NCBI GenBank assembly: GCA_964545385.1
Contig: CAZJFG010000001.1
Coordinates: 1-64,000 of the forward strand
DNA from: GCA-002780795 sp964545385
GTDB lineage: Bacteria; Patescibacteriota; Microgenomatia; UBA1406; GWC2-37-13
Direction: 5' to 3'
Length of the DNA stretch: 64,000 nt
Positions 26,420-34,665 of the stretch are shown here, piece after piece. Each line of letters starts with the position of its first letter. The stretch's first letter is position 1. A model generated the notes under the pieces. The model worked only from the letters and a program-made list of their open reading frames with translations, ran no database searches and was not told where the DNA came from. Both the position numbers and the translations under genes were made by a program.

Positions 26420-27883
26420 ATGGGACTATACAATGACATTCTTCTTTTTAAGGAAAAATATCAAAAAAACCTACTTAAAACAATTGCTAATGAATCATTA
26501 AAAAAATATAGCAAAGATTTGATATATTCTGAACCCATCGATAAAAACCACTTTGTTTATTTTAATATATTAAGTTCAATCGGTTTTACAGTTCTAGATT
26601 CAAAAGTTCATAAAATATATGCGTTAATAGATAATCAAAAAACCCCTAAGGATATATATAATATCTTGCTTCATGAAGATAAAAACTTAACTTTCAAAAA
26701 AGTAATTAACATTGTTGACAAATTACGACAAAGACAGCTTCTTTGGATAAATGAACCGATTAGTTTTGGAAAAAGTAAATATGAAAATTCAAAAAAAATA
26801 ACTGTTTGGTTTCACATCACAAATAATTGCAATCTAAGATGTAATTACTGTTTTGTGCATAAATCTTCTGAAAAAATGGATGAAACATTAATATATAAAT
26901 CCATTAACAAAATATTTAAGTCTGCCAAAAAGAAAAATGTAAAAACAATTGCTCTTGGTATTGCTGGAGGAGAACCCCTATTAGTATTCAATAATGTAGA
27001 AAAATTATTAAAGTATGCTTACGAAAAAGCAAACATATACAATATTCAATTTTTACCGGGTATAGCCACGAACGGAACTTTGATTACTGAAAAAGTAGCA
27101 AAAACGTTAAAAAAATACAATGTTTTTGTTAAGTTGTCACTTGATGGATTAGGTAAATATAACGATATAAATCGTCATTTCGCAAATGGAAAAGGATCTT
27201 TTAAATTTGTTCAAAAAGGCTTAAAAAATATAATTAAATACAAATTAGATTGGGCAACTAATACAGTTATTACTGAAAAAAGTGTTGTAGGACTACCCAA
27301 GTTTGCGGAGTGGCTTTTAAAGAAAAAAATTTATTTTAATTTTTCTTTTTTCCGAGACAACCCCGCTTCACCAAAAAAACAAAATCTAATTAACAATAAA
27401 TTTATATCGTATTTAAAAAATACTTATAAAATAATCGAGGAAAAAATTCCTTCTTACCGGTTAACAGAATTTCTCTTAGATAGAGTCACTTTTGAAGGCC
27501 CCCACAAACGTTGCTGTGGAATTGGCTCAAACTATTTAGCAATAAACCATAAGGGGAAAATCTTAAGTTGTCCCCTATTTGATGAAAAAATCATCGGTGA
27601 TATCACAAAAGATGACCCTATAGATACGATGATTAATAAATGCATAATCAATAAAAAAGTTAATGTTGGTAATGTAAAAAAATGTCAAACATGCATCTGG
27701 CGTTTCAGTTGTGCCGGAGGCTGCCCTTTGCTAACTTATTATAACTATGGGAAATACAATGTCCCAACTCCTGTCTGTAAATTAATAAAAAGTCTTGCCC
27801 CTACAATAGTAAGGATTGAAGGGAAACGACTTCTCAAATACAATTTGAGTCAACAATTGATATTGTTTAATAACTTTAATTAA
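26420..27883 (+). CDS. Radical SAM/SPASM peptide- or protein-modifying enzyme with PqqD-like N-terminal domain
   Basis: 487 residues. Residues ~50-115 look like a PqqD-type RiPP recognition element (GFTVLDSKVHKIYALIDNQKTPKDIY, then KLRQRQLLWI). The radical SAM core has the cluster motif C137-x3-C141-x2-C144 and the SAM-binding GGEP at 183-186. A full SPASM domain follows: C365/C366, GKILSC with C384, then C422, C425, C431, C435 and C453, enough for two auxiliary 4Fe-4S clusters. Such maturases form thioether or C-C links in peptides. It lies 15 nt before a gene whose product ends in a four-Cys tail, the probable substrate. It is more AT-rich than flanking core genes. Confidence 0.88.
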   Translation: MGLYNDILLFKEKYQKNLLKTIANESLKKYSKDLIYSEPIDKNHFVYFNILSSIGFTVLDSKVHKIYALIDNQKTPKDIYNILLHEDKNLTFKKVINIVDKLRQRQLLWINEPISFGKSKYENSKKITVWFHITNNCNLRCNYCFVHKSSEKMDETLIYKSINKIFKSAKKKNVKTIALGIAGGEPLLVFNNVEKLLKYAYEKANIYNIQFLPGIATNGTLITEKVAKTLKKYNVFVKLSLDGLGKYNDINRHFANGKGSFKFVQKGLKNIIKYKLDWATNTVITEKSVVGLPKFAEWLLKKKIYFNFSFFRDNPASPKKQNLINNKFISYLKNTYKIIEEKIPSYRLTEFLLDRVTFEGPHKRCCGIGSNYLAINHKGKILSCPLFDEKIIGDITKDDPIDTMINKCIINKKVNVGNVKKCQTCIWRFSCAGGCPLLTYYNYGKYNVPTPVCKLIKSLAPTIVRIEGKRLLKYNLSQQLILFNNFN

Positions 27884-27884
27884 C

Positions 27885-27890
27885 TATAAT
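27885..27890 (+). promoter_or_regulatory. Candidate -10 box of the Cys-tail protein gene
   Basis: A perfect TATAAT lies in the 15-nt gap after the radical SAM gene, 8 nt before ATG at 27899. A partial TTGTTT lies 16 bp upstream of it. It would let the putative substrate be made in excess of the enzyme, as a leaderless mRNA. Confidence 0.45.
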
Positions 27891-27898
27891 AATAGCGT

Positions 27899-28723
27899 AT
27901 GAGTGAACTATATAACTCAGTACAAAAATATAAAAAACAGAAAGAGGAAGAGGCACAACAAGAAGCTGCAAGAAAAAAATTTGAAGAAGAGCAAAAGAGA
28001 TTAAAAGAACAACAAGAAGCTGCAAGAAAAAGGCAGCTCGAAGAAGATAATAAAACTAAGGGAAAAAACTTCATAAGTAAAATCTATAATAAAGAGCTTC
28101 AACTATTAAATTCTTCGAGAACAATTACCATGTTGATAGATTTATTAAATGATATATCAGAATATGAATGGGGTCACAAACCAAGACGTAATCTTAGTTT
28201 TTTAGATTTGTATTTAAAAAATGAATTTTCTGATTACCCATTTGAGTATTATAATACTTATGAATTAAATGCACCCCACAATCAGGGGTATGATTATCCT
28301 GGATCATATTTTATTTTTGGGATAAATGACACTGGTGCAAACTCTATTGTTTTGGCTGCACGTTTTGCAAAAGATAGGGTAAATTACAAAATTATTCCAC
28401 CAACAAATACTCGATTAGTAAATATTAGTAAATACACTGAAATTTCTGATCCAACTTTGAATAATTTTACATTTGAACCAAAAGAGCCGATGCAAATTAT
28501 TCTACCAATAAACTCAAAAAGCTGGAATAGCTCTTCATTTTCTTCTTATAATGAAACTGATGTGTTAAATAAAGATAAAGAATTTATGGAACAAATCTCC
28601 CAAATAATTTCACATCCAAGATTTACTGTTAAAGATATCAAAAAAAAGAGTCTTCAGACATCTTCTCTCGATTGCTCTCGCGATTGCTCTAGTCCATCTG
28701 GAAATGATTATTGTTGTATGTAA
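27899..28723 (+). CDS. Unknown protein with C-terminal four-Cys tail, putative radical SAM substrate
   Basis: 274 residues, no recognised family. Residues ~8-55 are a Lys/Glu/Gln coiled coil containing QQEAARK twice. The middle (about 60-245) is a globular, Tyr/Asn-rich domain. All four cysteines of the protein lie in the last 16 residues: C259, C263, C272 and C273 in CSRDCSSPSGNDYCC before the final Met. This leader-plus-Cys-rich-core layout, next to a SPASM enzyme with a PqqD-like domain, suggests that the tail is the modified segment, either cut off as a peptide or kept on the protein. No signal peptide, protease or exporter gene is adjacent. The function is inferred from context. Confidence 0.75.
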   Translation: MSELYNSVQKYKKQKEEEAQQEAARKKFEEEQKRLKEQQEAARKRQLEEDNKTKGKNFISKIYNKELQLLNSSRTITMLIDLLNDISEYEWGHKPRRNLSFLDLYLKNEFSDYPFEYYNTYELNAPHNQGYDYPGSYFIFGINDTGANSIVLAARFAKDRVNYKIIPPTNTRLVNISKYTEISDPTLNNFTFEPKEPMQIILPINSKSWNSSSFSSYNETDVLNKDKEFMEQISQIISHPRFTVKDIKKKSLQTSSLDCSRDCSSPSGNDYCCM

Positions 28724-28777
28724 GGTAAATTAGACTGAAAGATTGCCATAAAAGAAATTATATCAAAAACCCGATAT

Positions 28778-29251
28778 TTAAACCTGGCCGACGATGACGG
28801 TGTAGTTTACCCCGTACTTTTTGGCGCACTTGGGACAGGTGGTATACCACATGTACCATTTTTTGACATCAAAACCTTTCTTTTTTGCGTAGGTTTTAAA
28901 GTCCTCACACCATTCCCCTGTATTTTTGAAATCACCTTCGTAAACCTTACTTAAAAAAGTGCCCGATAGCTCGACATTCTGGGCGCCGGGAATTTTTTTG
29001 TTGACAGCCAGGTAAAGATCCATATTCCAGCGCGAGGTGTGATCAGAAAGTCCCATGTTGTCAACAAACTTTCCGCCAGCCTCTTTCACCATCTTATCCA
29101 GTTTCACGATCACCGGACCGAAGTTTATGGGAATAAAAAATATCGTGAAGACGCGGCCCTTGATGAATTTTTTCTTTTTCCACTCAAAGACTTTTCCCTG
29201 CCAAGGCTTGGGATCAAACTTCGGACAACATTCTGACTCTTTTGTTTGCAT
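28778..29251 (-). CDS. Conserved hypothetical small protein with CPKCAKKYG motif
   Basis: 157 residues. It begins with ESECCPKFDPKPWQGKVFEWKKKKFIKGRVFTIFFIPINFG and ends with WYTTCPKCAKKYGVNYTVIVGQV, a pattern I associate with widespread small proteins loosely annotated as hydrolases or GyrI-like. The paired Cys at both ends could bind a metal or form the active site. It is more GC-rich than its neighbours, which hints at a different history from the flanking AT-rich genes. No function is claimed. Confidence 0.7.
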   Translation of the reverse strand: MQTKESECCPKFDPKPWQGKVFEWKKKKFIKGRVFTIFFIPINFGPVIVKLDKMVKEAGGKFVDNMGLSDHTSRWNMDLYLAVNKKIPGAQNVELSGTFLSKVYEGDFKNTGEWCEDFKTYAKKKGFDVKKWYMWYTTCPKCAKKYGVNYTVIVGQV

Positions 29252-29285
29252 AATCGTTCTTATATTTTACTTAAAATACAAAAAA

Positions 29286-29951
29286 TTATAAACTATTTTT
29301 TAAAAGTATTAAAATCCTTTCAATATCTTTTTTGCAATCTTTCTCTGCAAGTTTAAAACTTGTGACTGAAAAATCCGTTTTATATGAAAAAATATTTAAA
29401 ATTGTTTTTACTAAAGCAAAAATTTCAATAATTTCATCGCGGTTAATTTTTATATCTGACTTGTTTAAATCCTCGTGTGCTAAATACTGATCTCTATAGT
29501 CTTGAATTTTTTTTCTTATAGATTTTGTACTTATTAATAACTCATTAATTTTCTTAATATCTTGTTCTTCTATTCCTTTGTATCTATCAGTTAGATCTTT
29601 CAAAAATGGCCTATTTTGATTATTTGCCTTGAACTCATCTACATTTAAATATTTTTTATTTGAACTAGCAAAGTTAATAAGTTTTTCAATGTGTAAAGAT
29701 TGTTTTGCATTATCAAGAAGTCGAGCAAGTTCTATTAGGAAATAAAATTTAAGAGCATGCGTTGTCATTAAAAAATAATTATTAAAACTATTCATCGCCT
29801 CTACATTTTTTAATGCTTCTTTTTTGCCAACAATATTTGGAGTTTTTAATTCTTCAATTTTGTCAAAAATTGCAAAAGCGCAAAGCGCCCGAAGACAAAT
29901 TGAATTAAGTCTTTTTAAGTATTCTTGAAATTTTATAAATTTATTTGTCAT
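29286..29951 (-). CDS. AbiU2/HEPN-like protein
   Basis: 221 residues, all-helical by composition. Residues ~165-180 read KIQDYRDQYLAHEDLN, matching the R-x5-H motif of AbiU2-type HEPN domains, which act as RNases in abortive-infection and toxin-antitoxin systems. No nucleotidyltransferase antitoxin is adjacent. It lies in the accessory stretch next to two tRNA genes. The family call rests on this motif and the helical layout, so activity is uncertain. Confidence 0.6.
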   Translation of the reverse strand: MTNKFIKFQEYLKRLNSICLRALCAFAIFDKIEELKTPNIVGKKEALKNVEAMNSFNNYFLMTTHALKFYFLIELARLLDNAKQSLHIEKLINFASSNKKYLNVDEFKANNQNRPFLKDLTDRYKGIEEQDIKKINELLISTKSIRKKIQDYRDQYLAHEDLNKSDIKINRDEIIEIFALVKTILNIFSYKTDFSVTSFKLAEKDCKKDIERILILLKNSL

Positions 29952-30040
29952 AAATTGTTTTATTAAATAAATTTAATCATTTTCAATGCTATAAAAATGG
30001 GGCTCTCGGTCTAAGATTTTTCATTTTTTATACTTATTTT

Positions 30041-30622
30041 TTACTTAGATTTATTTATTATTCCAGTCCATTCCTCAACTATGATCCTCAAGTAATTTAA
30101 ATAAATTTCAGAAATTTGAATAATATTATTATTAGAAATAATTTTATTCAAATGTTTTTTAGGAGCAGATTGTATAGCTACTTTTGTAACTATTTGCCCT
30201 TTTGTTTTTGCCGGTATTAAATCTTCTTTAGATGTTCCCTTATTGACTAAATAATAAATACCCTTTCCACTCATTTGTAAGCCTGAATTTGGAGGACGAT
30301 TTACCATATCGGTTTTAGAATTTAAACTAGATATTAGTGTCGAACAAATTATTCTATTAATTCCTTCCTTTATTATCTCGTTTCTTAGATTTTTAAAAAA
30401 TATACATAATTCATCATTTTTCATTTCATTTTCTTTATTTTGATACCATTTATTAAATGTAGAATTTTGAGTAAATTCTTTTTTTAAAACAAAAGTAATA
30501 TTTCTTGACGAGTTAACAAATGCAGCAAAATTTATTTCTAGTTCTTCTACATTTTGAGATCTCCTCATTTTTTGTAAATGATATTCACTTTCATGAATGT
30601 TTTTCTTTGCTAAAGGAACCAT
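30041..30622 (-). CDS. Hypothetical protein starting at the tRNA-Ser 3' end
   Basis: 193 residues, no family recognised, helical and Asn/Lys-rich. The open frame extends further upstream, but that part is a translation of the tRNA-Ser gene, so the first credible start is the ATG whose A is also the last base of the encoded tRNA CCA. There is no Shine-Dalgarno at that ATG. A later ATG (MRRSQNVEELE, residue 19) is an alternative. Transcription together with the tRNA, followed by processing at CCA, would leave a leaderless mRNA. The position suggests insertion beside a tRNA gene. Confidence 0.55.
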   Translation of the reverse strand: MVPLAKKNIHESEYHLQKMRRSQNVEELEINFAAFVNSSRNITFVLKKEFTQNSTFNKWYQNKENEMKNDELCIFFKNLRNEIIKEGINRIICSTLISSLNSKTDMVNRPPNSGLQMSGKGIYYLVNKGTSKEDLIPAKTKGQIVTKVAIQSAPKKHLNKIISNNNIIQISEIYLNYLRIIVEEWTGIINKSK

Positions 30623-30711
30623 GGCGGAGATGGAGGGATTCGAACCCCCGATGACCTTGCGGCCATGCTGGTTTTCAAGACCAGTCCGTTCAACCACTCC
30701 GGCACATCTCC
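30622..30711 (-). tRNA. tRNA-Ser(TGA), CCA encoded
   Basis: Acceptor stem GGAGATG/CATCTCC, discriminator G, anticodon loop CTTGAAA (anticodon TGA), long variable arm typical of class II serine tRNAs, T-loop TTCGAAT. CCA is encoded (30622-30624), and its last base is shared with the next ORF's ATG. Confidence 0.96.
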
Positions 30712-30834
30712 TTACCTCTTACTTTTTATTTTTACTTCTTACCTTTTCTTTACTATTCCGTGTATGGCTTAAAGAGCAAATTTCGAAAAAACATAAGAAT
30801 CCGTAATTCCGACTTAGTCGGGAACAGACTCTAA

Positions 30835-30909
30835 TGGAGGCGCGTGCCGGAATTGAACCGGCGCATAACTGTTTTGCAGACAGTTGCGTTACCACTTCGC
30901 CAACGCGCC
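30835..30909 (-). tRNA. tRNA-Cys(GCA), CCA encoded
   Basis: Acceptor stem GGCGCGT/ACGCGCC with discriminator U, the normal cysteine identity base. Anticodon loop CTGCAAA (GCA), T-loop TTCAATT, CCA encoded at 30835-30837. It lies about 120 bp upstream of tRNA-Ser on the same strand. Confidence 0.96.
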
Positions 30910-31015
30910 ATTACTCTATATTCTACCTCAGATGTCTCCTATTAACAAATAAGCCTTGCTACAAATATTCGAATAATTGTAATAATAATTTCATAGGTCA
31001 AAATTTATAGTTTGT

Positions 31016-31021
31016 TATAAT
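31016..31021 (+). promoter_or_regulatory. Candidate -10 box of the FecR-like gene
   Basis: A perfect TATAAT ends 7 nt before ATG at 31029, again implying a leaderless mRNA. No good -35 is visible. Confidence 0.45.
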
Positions 31022-31028
31022 TTTATCC

Positions 31029-31670
31029 ATGAAAAAGTTTTTATTTCCTTTTATCATTGGATTTTTTTTGGCTATAGTTTATTCTTACTTGAAAACCAAT
31101 AAAGCAACCGTAAAAACCAATATTATTCCAACCGAAAAAATCAGCAATTTTTCGATTGTGGAGCCTCCGAAAAACTCAATTAAAGGAAAACTCGAGTCTT
31201 ATTCCGGAAGTTTCAAATGGGAATCTCGAACAGCAACTGCGCCGGCTGAGATTACAGTGGCTCCAGAAATCATTCAACAGGGTGAGGTGATTGAGACCGA
31301 ACAAGACAGCCAGGTCTTTGTCAGTTTTTCAAACATTGGCTCAATAGAAATCTTTTCCGAAACATCAATTTCATTTACGCAACTTCTGCCGGACAACTTT
31401 GTTTTCGACCAATCATCGGGAAAGGTTGTTTATACAAATAAAAGCGGAACGCCGTTTTCTATCCGTAGCTTTCATTTACTTCTTGTTATGACTACAGGCA
31501 AAACTGTAGTTGAGGTAGATCGTGAGACCGGTAGGATTACAATTGACATTGAAGAGGGTTCGGCTAAACTCGGTTTTAACGATATCAACTACAATAGTAT
31601 TACTGACACACTCAAAGAGGGGGAAAAAGTTATTTTTGACGATGAAACTCGCGAGATTCTAGCGGAATAA
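31029..31670 (+). CDS. Membrane-anchored FecR-like domain protein
   Basis: 213 residues: an N-terminal signal anchor (about 5-23), then an extracytoplasmic beta-rich region with FVSFSNIGSIEIFSETSISFTQLLP, SSGKVVYTNKSGTPFSIRSFHLLLVMTTGKTVVEVDRETGRITIDIEEGSAKLGF and LKEGEKVIFDDET. This pattern of short beta strands matches FecR domains. No FecI-type sigma factor is nearby, so it is probably a structural envelope protein and not a signal transducer. It overlaps the convergent GH18-like gene by 12 nt. Confidence 0.75.
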   Translation: MKKFLFPFIIGFFLAIVYSYLKTNKATVKTNIIPTEKISNFSIVEPPKNSIKGKLESYSGSFKWESRTATAPAEITVAPEIIQQGEVIETEQDSQVFVSFSNIGSIEIFSETSISFTQLLPDNFVFDQSSGKVVYTNKSGTPFSIRSFHLLLVMTTGKTVVEVDRETGRITIDIEEGSAKLGFNDINYNSITDTLKEGEKVIFDDETREILAE

Positions 31671-32831
31671 TAAAAGAGGATCAAGAATCGTATCACCTTC
31701 ATAACCCAAGGCCCACAAAGCTACCCCACCAAGATTGTATTTTTTTGCCAACTTGATTTTGGCCTCGGTAGCCGACTTGTCCGGAAAAAATATCTGATGA
31801 TAGGTGTCTATTTTATCATCCTTATAAATTAAATAGGATTCTTTGGCTTTTCCGTCTTTTTTTATCTCGCAATTTTTGCAACTAGCCAAATACTCTTCGA
31901 CTCGGCTGTTGCTAGCTACCATCCCTGAACTTGGCAAAGTAGCCGAACGGGGGATATCGCTCAAAGTCTCCCACTCATAACCGTATAAAGGCACGCCAAG
32001 AATAATCTTATTCAAAGGCAGTATATTAACTGCTTCTTTGACAGAAACCTCTACATCAAACTCAGCCTCAACTCCAGCCCCACCAATCGGCGCAACAGGA
32101 CCGGTGACCGAGGAACCGAAATAATGATAGTCGTAGGTCATAAAAACAATCCGGTCGACAAATTCGGCGATAGAAGGAACATCGACAAGGTATTTTTTAA
32201 AAAGAACAATCGGCGAAACATCAATAGTGAGTGTACCTAAGTTTTTTTTGTTCATCTCTGCTCGAACCGACGAAACAAATGCGGTAAAGTTTACCCTTGC
32301 CGAGTCTGAAGCCATCAAAACGCTTTCAATATCCAAGTTAAGATCGGAAAATCCATACTCTTTCATAATCGGAGCAACTTCTGCAACCAGGGTTTTGGCA
32401 TGTTTTTGCGGATCTTCAATAAGCTGGCCTATATTTTCCTCATCACTTGAAAAAACAACCAAAGACAAATCTATATTTTTATTCTTTGCATCTTTCAAAA
32501 GGTTATTAACCTTTTCGCTGTGAAAAAGCGCGTATCGGCCGGGTTCGGCCTCATTCGGATTACTGTAAACCCGGATCGTGCCGTCTTCCTCAATTGTTAA
32601 ACCAAAGTAAGCCAAAGTCGTTAAATATTTAGTGTAGTCTTTGTCTGCACTTGCTACCAACCAGTAAGGCAAAAAACCGATTATCTGGCGACGCTCTGCG
32701 CCGATCGGGCTCAAAATTTTGTTCACCGTTTCGTTTTTGGGTAGAATACTCCCGATATTTTTTGGTCCAAAATAGCCAACAACAAACCCTAAAAAAACCG
32801 CAGAAAAGAAAACGAATATTTTTTTAACCAT
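31659..32831 (-). CDS. GH18-like secreted or membrane-anchored glycosidase
   Basis: 390 residues with an N-terminal signal anchor (about 3-21). The rest is a TIM-barrel like that of YaaH/SleL-type GH18 enzymes: IGFLPYWLVASADKDYTKYL, the catalytic strand FSDLNLDIES (E169 as proton donor and D167 kept, but Ser162 and Asn165 in place of the first two Asp of the DxxDxDxE motif), FMTYDYHYFGS, GVPLYGYEW and GGVALWALGYEGD. It probably cuts N-acetylglucosamine-containing glycans such as peptidoglycan. It starts 23 nt after the polymerase gene and may be read with lexA. Confidence 0.82.
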   Translation of the reverse strand: MVKKIFVFFSAVFLGFVVGYFGPKNIGSILPKNETVNKILSPIGAERRQIIGFLPYWLVASADKDYTKYLTTLAYFGLTIEEDGTIRVYSNPNEAEPGRYALFHSEKVNNLLKDAKNKNIDLSLVVFSSDEENIGQLIEDPQKHAKTLVAEVAPIMKEYGFSDLNLDIESVLMASDSARVNFTAFVSSVRAEMNKKNLGTLTIDVSPIVLFKKYLVDVPSIAEFVDRIVFMTYDYHYFGSSVTGPVAPIGGAGVEAEFDVEVSVKEAVNILPLNKIILGVPLYGYEWETLSDIPRSATLPSSGMVASNSRVEEYLASCKNCEIKKDGKAKESYLIYKDDKIDTYHQIFFPDKSATEAKIKLAKKYNLGGVALWALGYEGDTILDPLLLFR

Positions 32832-32854
32832 TATGATATTGTAACAATTTATTT

Positions 32855-34081
32855 TTAAATGGAGATAATCGGGAGTTTGAACATTTTTGGTTTTTTGGCT
32901 GCAGTTTGTGCTTCTTTGTCAAAAAGACAGCTGCCAAAATCGACCTTTTTACTATCAAGTAAAGAATAGATCTTTTCGATCTTTTCTTCTTTGTAGTTTT
33001 TCGTGTCAAAAAGACCGGGTTGAACAATTTTTTTATCAGAAAATTGACAGATGCTGCAACCGGTTGTCCGATAAATAAAGTTTTTTTGATAAATTTCATC
33101 GAATGCTTTTTCCAAGGACTTGCGGATAAGAATAGGATAGCCAACCGGCTCACTAAACCTGATTTGTTTCTGGAAATAACGAAAATTCTGTGTTTTTAGA
33201 AAAATAGTTGTTCTTGAAACAAGATAGCCTAGAGTCCGTGCCTTGGCAAAAGCATCTTCAACATGGCTCAGGAGCTTGGCCCACAAAATATTTTTGTCGT
33301 TAGTTGCCGGTGTAAAAGTCTTACTGCGGATAATTGAGTGATAGTTTTCTTTTTTTTGAAAATTTAAAAGATAGATTATCTCACCACGTAGCTCGCACCA
33401 GATTTCAAAGTATGGTTTGGTCAAATTTTTGCGGACAAACTCCTTATCTTTTTTGGCAAAATCAAGTGCGGTTTTTAACCCGAGTTTTTCCAAATAGCTT
33501 GACATGTTTGGCCCCACCCCCCAGATTTTTCGCAAAGGAATTTTAGCCAAATATTTCTCAATTGAAGGCCCGTCGATCAAAACTAATCCTGACGGTTTTT
33601 GAAAATCCGACGCCAATTTAGCCAAAGATTTAGTGAGAGAAATGCCTACAGAAACAGTGATATTCAAACTTGATTCGATTTTATCTTTTATAACAGCTCC
33701 AATCTCACGATAACTCATATTCATGGGTCGCCGAAGTCCTTTTATATCAGCAAAACCCTCATCGACCGAGTACTCTTCAACCAAAGGCGTAAATTGGCGC
33801 AAAATTCCAAACATCTTCTGTGAAAAAAGATTGTAGATTTCATAGTCTGAATTACAGATAACACAATTTGGGAAATTTTTTTTTATCTCCCAGATACGCA
33901 TTCCCCTGGTGATCCCTAATTTTCTTGCCTGATAAGAAATGGCTGTTGCTATACCACGCTCGGCTCCGGTGACAACCGGTTTATTTTTAAGGGTTGGATA
34001 AACTGCCTGCATGACCGATGCAAAAAAAGCATCACCATCCAAATGTAGTATTGCATTTGGCCAAGAATAAATTTGAAACAT
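32855..34081 (-). CDS. dinB: Y-family DNA polymerase (DinB/Pol IV-like)
   Basis: 408 residues. The catalytic palm motif is LHLDGDAFFASVMQ, the fingers and steric-gate region is AISYQARKLGITRGM, and the second acidic motif is EEYSVDEGFADI. A helix-hairpin-helix thumb follows (IPLRKIWGVGPNMSSYLEKLGL), then the little-finger domain. A C-terminal extension has a CSICQF motif (C350-352 area) and ends KKPKMFKLPIISI. It carries out translesion synthesis. It lies 5 nt after lexA and shares its SOS-type promoter. Confidence 0.92.
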   Translation of the reverse strand: MFQIYSWPNAILHLDGDAFFASVMQAVYPTLKNKPVVTGAERGIATAISYQARKLGITRGMRIWEIKKNFPNCVICNSDYEIYNLFSQKMFGILRQFTPLVEEYSVDEGFADIKGLRRPMNMSYREIGAVIKDKIESSLNITVSVGISLTKSLAKLASDFQKPSGLVLIDGPSIEKYLAKIPLRKIWGVGPNMSSYLEKLGLKTALDFAKKDKEFVRKNLTKPYFEIWCELRGEIIYLLNFQKKENYHSIIRSKTFTPATNDKNILWAKLLSHVEDAFAKARTLGYLVSRTTIFLKTQNFRYFQKQIRFSEPVGYPILIRKSLEKAFDEIYQKNFIYRTTGCSICQFSDKKIVQPGLFDTKNYKEEKIEKIYSLLDSKKVDFGSCLFDKEAQTAAKKPKMFKLPIISI

Positions 34082-34086
34082 AATTT

Positions 34087-34656
34087 TTAATTGCGAAGTT
34101 TGCGAATCACAGCTTTAACCGTGCCAAAAATGTCCAACTTCATTTTGGGATACATTGGTGGATAACGCGGATTGGCCGGCTGCAAGTAAGAGGTGCCCTG
34201 GCGATCTTTTCTTAATATTTTCAGAGTCCATTCACCATCAATTTCGGCCAAGACAATGTCACCTGAAACAGCTACTTTGGTTTTATTAATAACAACATAA
34301 TCGCCGTCGAAAATTCCCACTTCAACCATCGAATCACCGCTTACTTTAAGTAAAAATGAAGACTGAGGATCTTCGATCAAATAGTCATCTAAACTCAGGT
34401 AATCGCGCGTCTCATCGGCTAAGATTGGAAAACCGGCCTTAACTAAACCCAAAACCGGAAGTGAAAAAAACCGGGTGGTCGGTGCCAGTTTGCGACCCTG
34501 CTTTTTCAAAAATCCCTCATCAATTAGTTTATAAACAATATCATAAATTGATTTTTTGGAAGATAATCCAAAAAGTTTTAGCATTTCTGAATATGAAGGT
34601 AACCTTTTGTATTTGTAGTAAAATTTTTTGATTTTTTCCAATTTATCGGTAAACAT
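34087..34656 (-). CDS. lexA: LexA-like SOS repressor
   Basis: 189 residues. An N-terminal winged helix (DKLEKIKKFYYKYKRLPSYSEMLKLFGLSSKKSIYDIVYKLIDEGFL) precedes the S24 domain with the Ala74-Gly75 self-cleavage site in LVKAGFP, catalytic Ser109 in SGDSM and Lys146 in WTLKILRK (37 residues apart, as in E. coli LexA). Two operator-like palindromes overlap its promoter and its own start codon, which indicates autorepression. A -10 only 9 nt before ATG implies a leaderless mRNA. It forms an operon with the Y-family polymerase. Confidence 0.93.
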   Translation of the reverse strand: MFTDKLEKIKKFYYKYKRLPSYSEMLKLFGLSSKKSIYDIVYKLIDEGFLKKQGRKLAPTTRFFSLPVLGLVKAGFPILADETRDYLSLDDYLIEDPQSSFLLKVSGDSMVEVGIFDGDYVVINKTKVAVSGDIVLAEIDGEWTLKILRKDRQGTSYLQPANPRYPPMYPKMKLDIFGTVKAVIRKLRN

Positions 34657-34665
34657 TTGTTTACC
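34648..34665. promoter_or_regulatory. LexA operator-like palindrome 1 (overlaps lexA start)
   Basis: GGTAAAC-N4-GTTTACC, symmetric in both arms, covering the lexA start codon. Its centre is 23 bp from that of the second site, about two helical turns. Confidence 0.75.

Noticed and set aside
30623..30697. N-terminal extension of the hypothetical protein at 30041
   Set aside because: The extra 25 residues (MVERTGLENQHGRKVIGG...) are the tRNA-Ser sequence read as protein.
32824..33153. Open frame of 109 residues on the minus strand overlapping the polymerase gene
   Set aside because: It is a shifted-frame shadow of the 3' end of the Y-family polymerase, with no recognisable motif.
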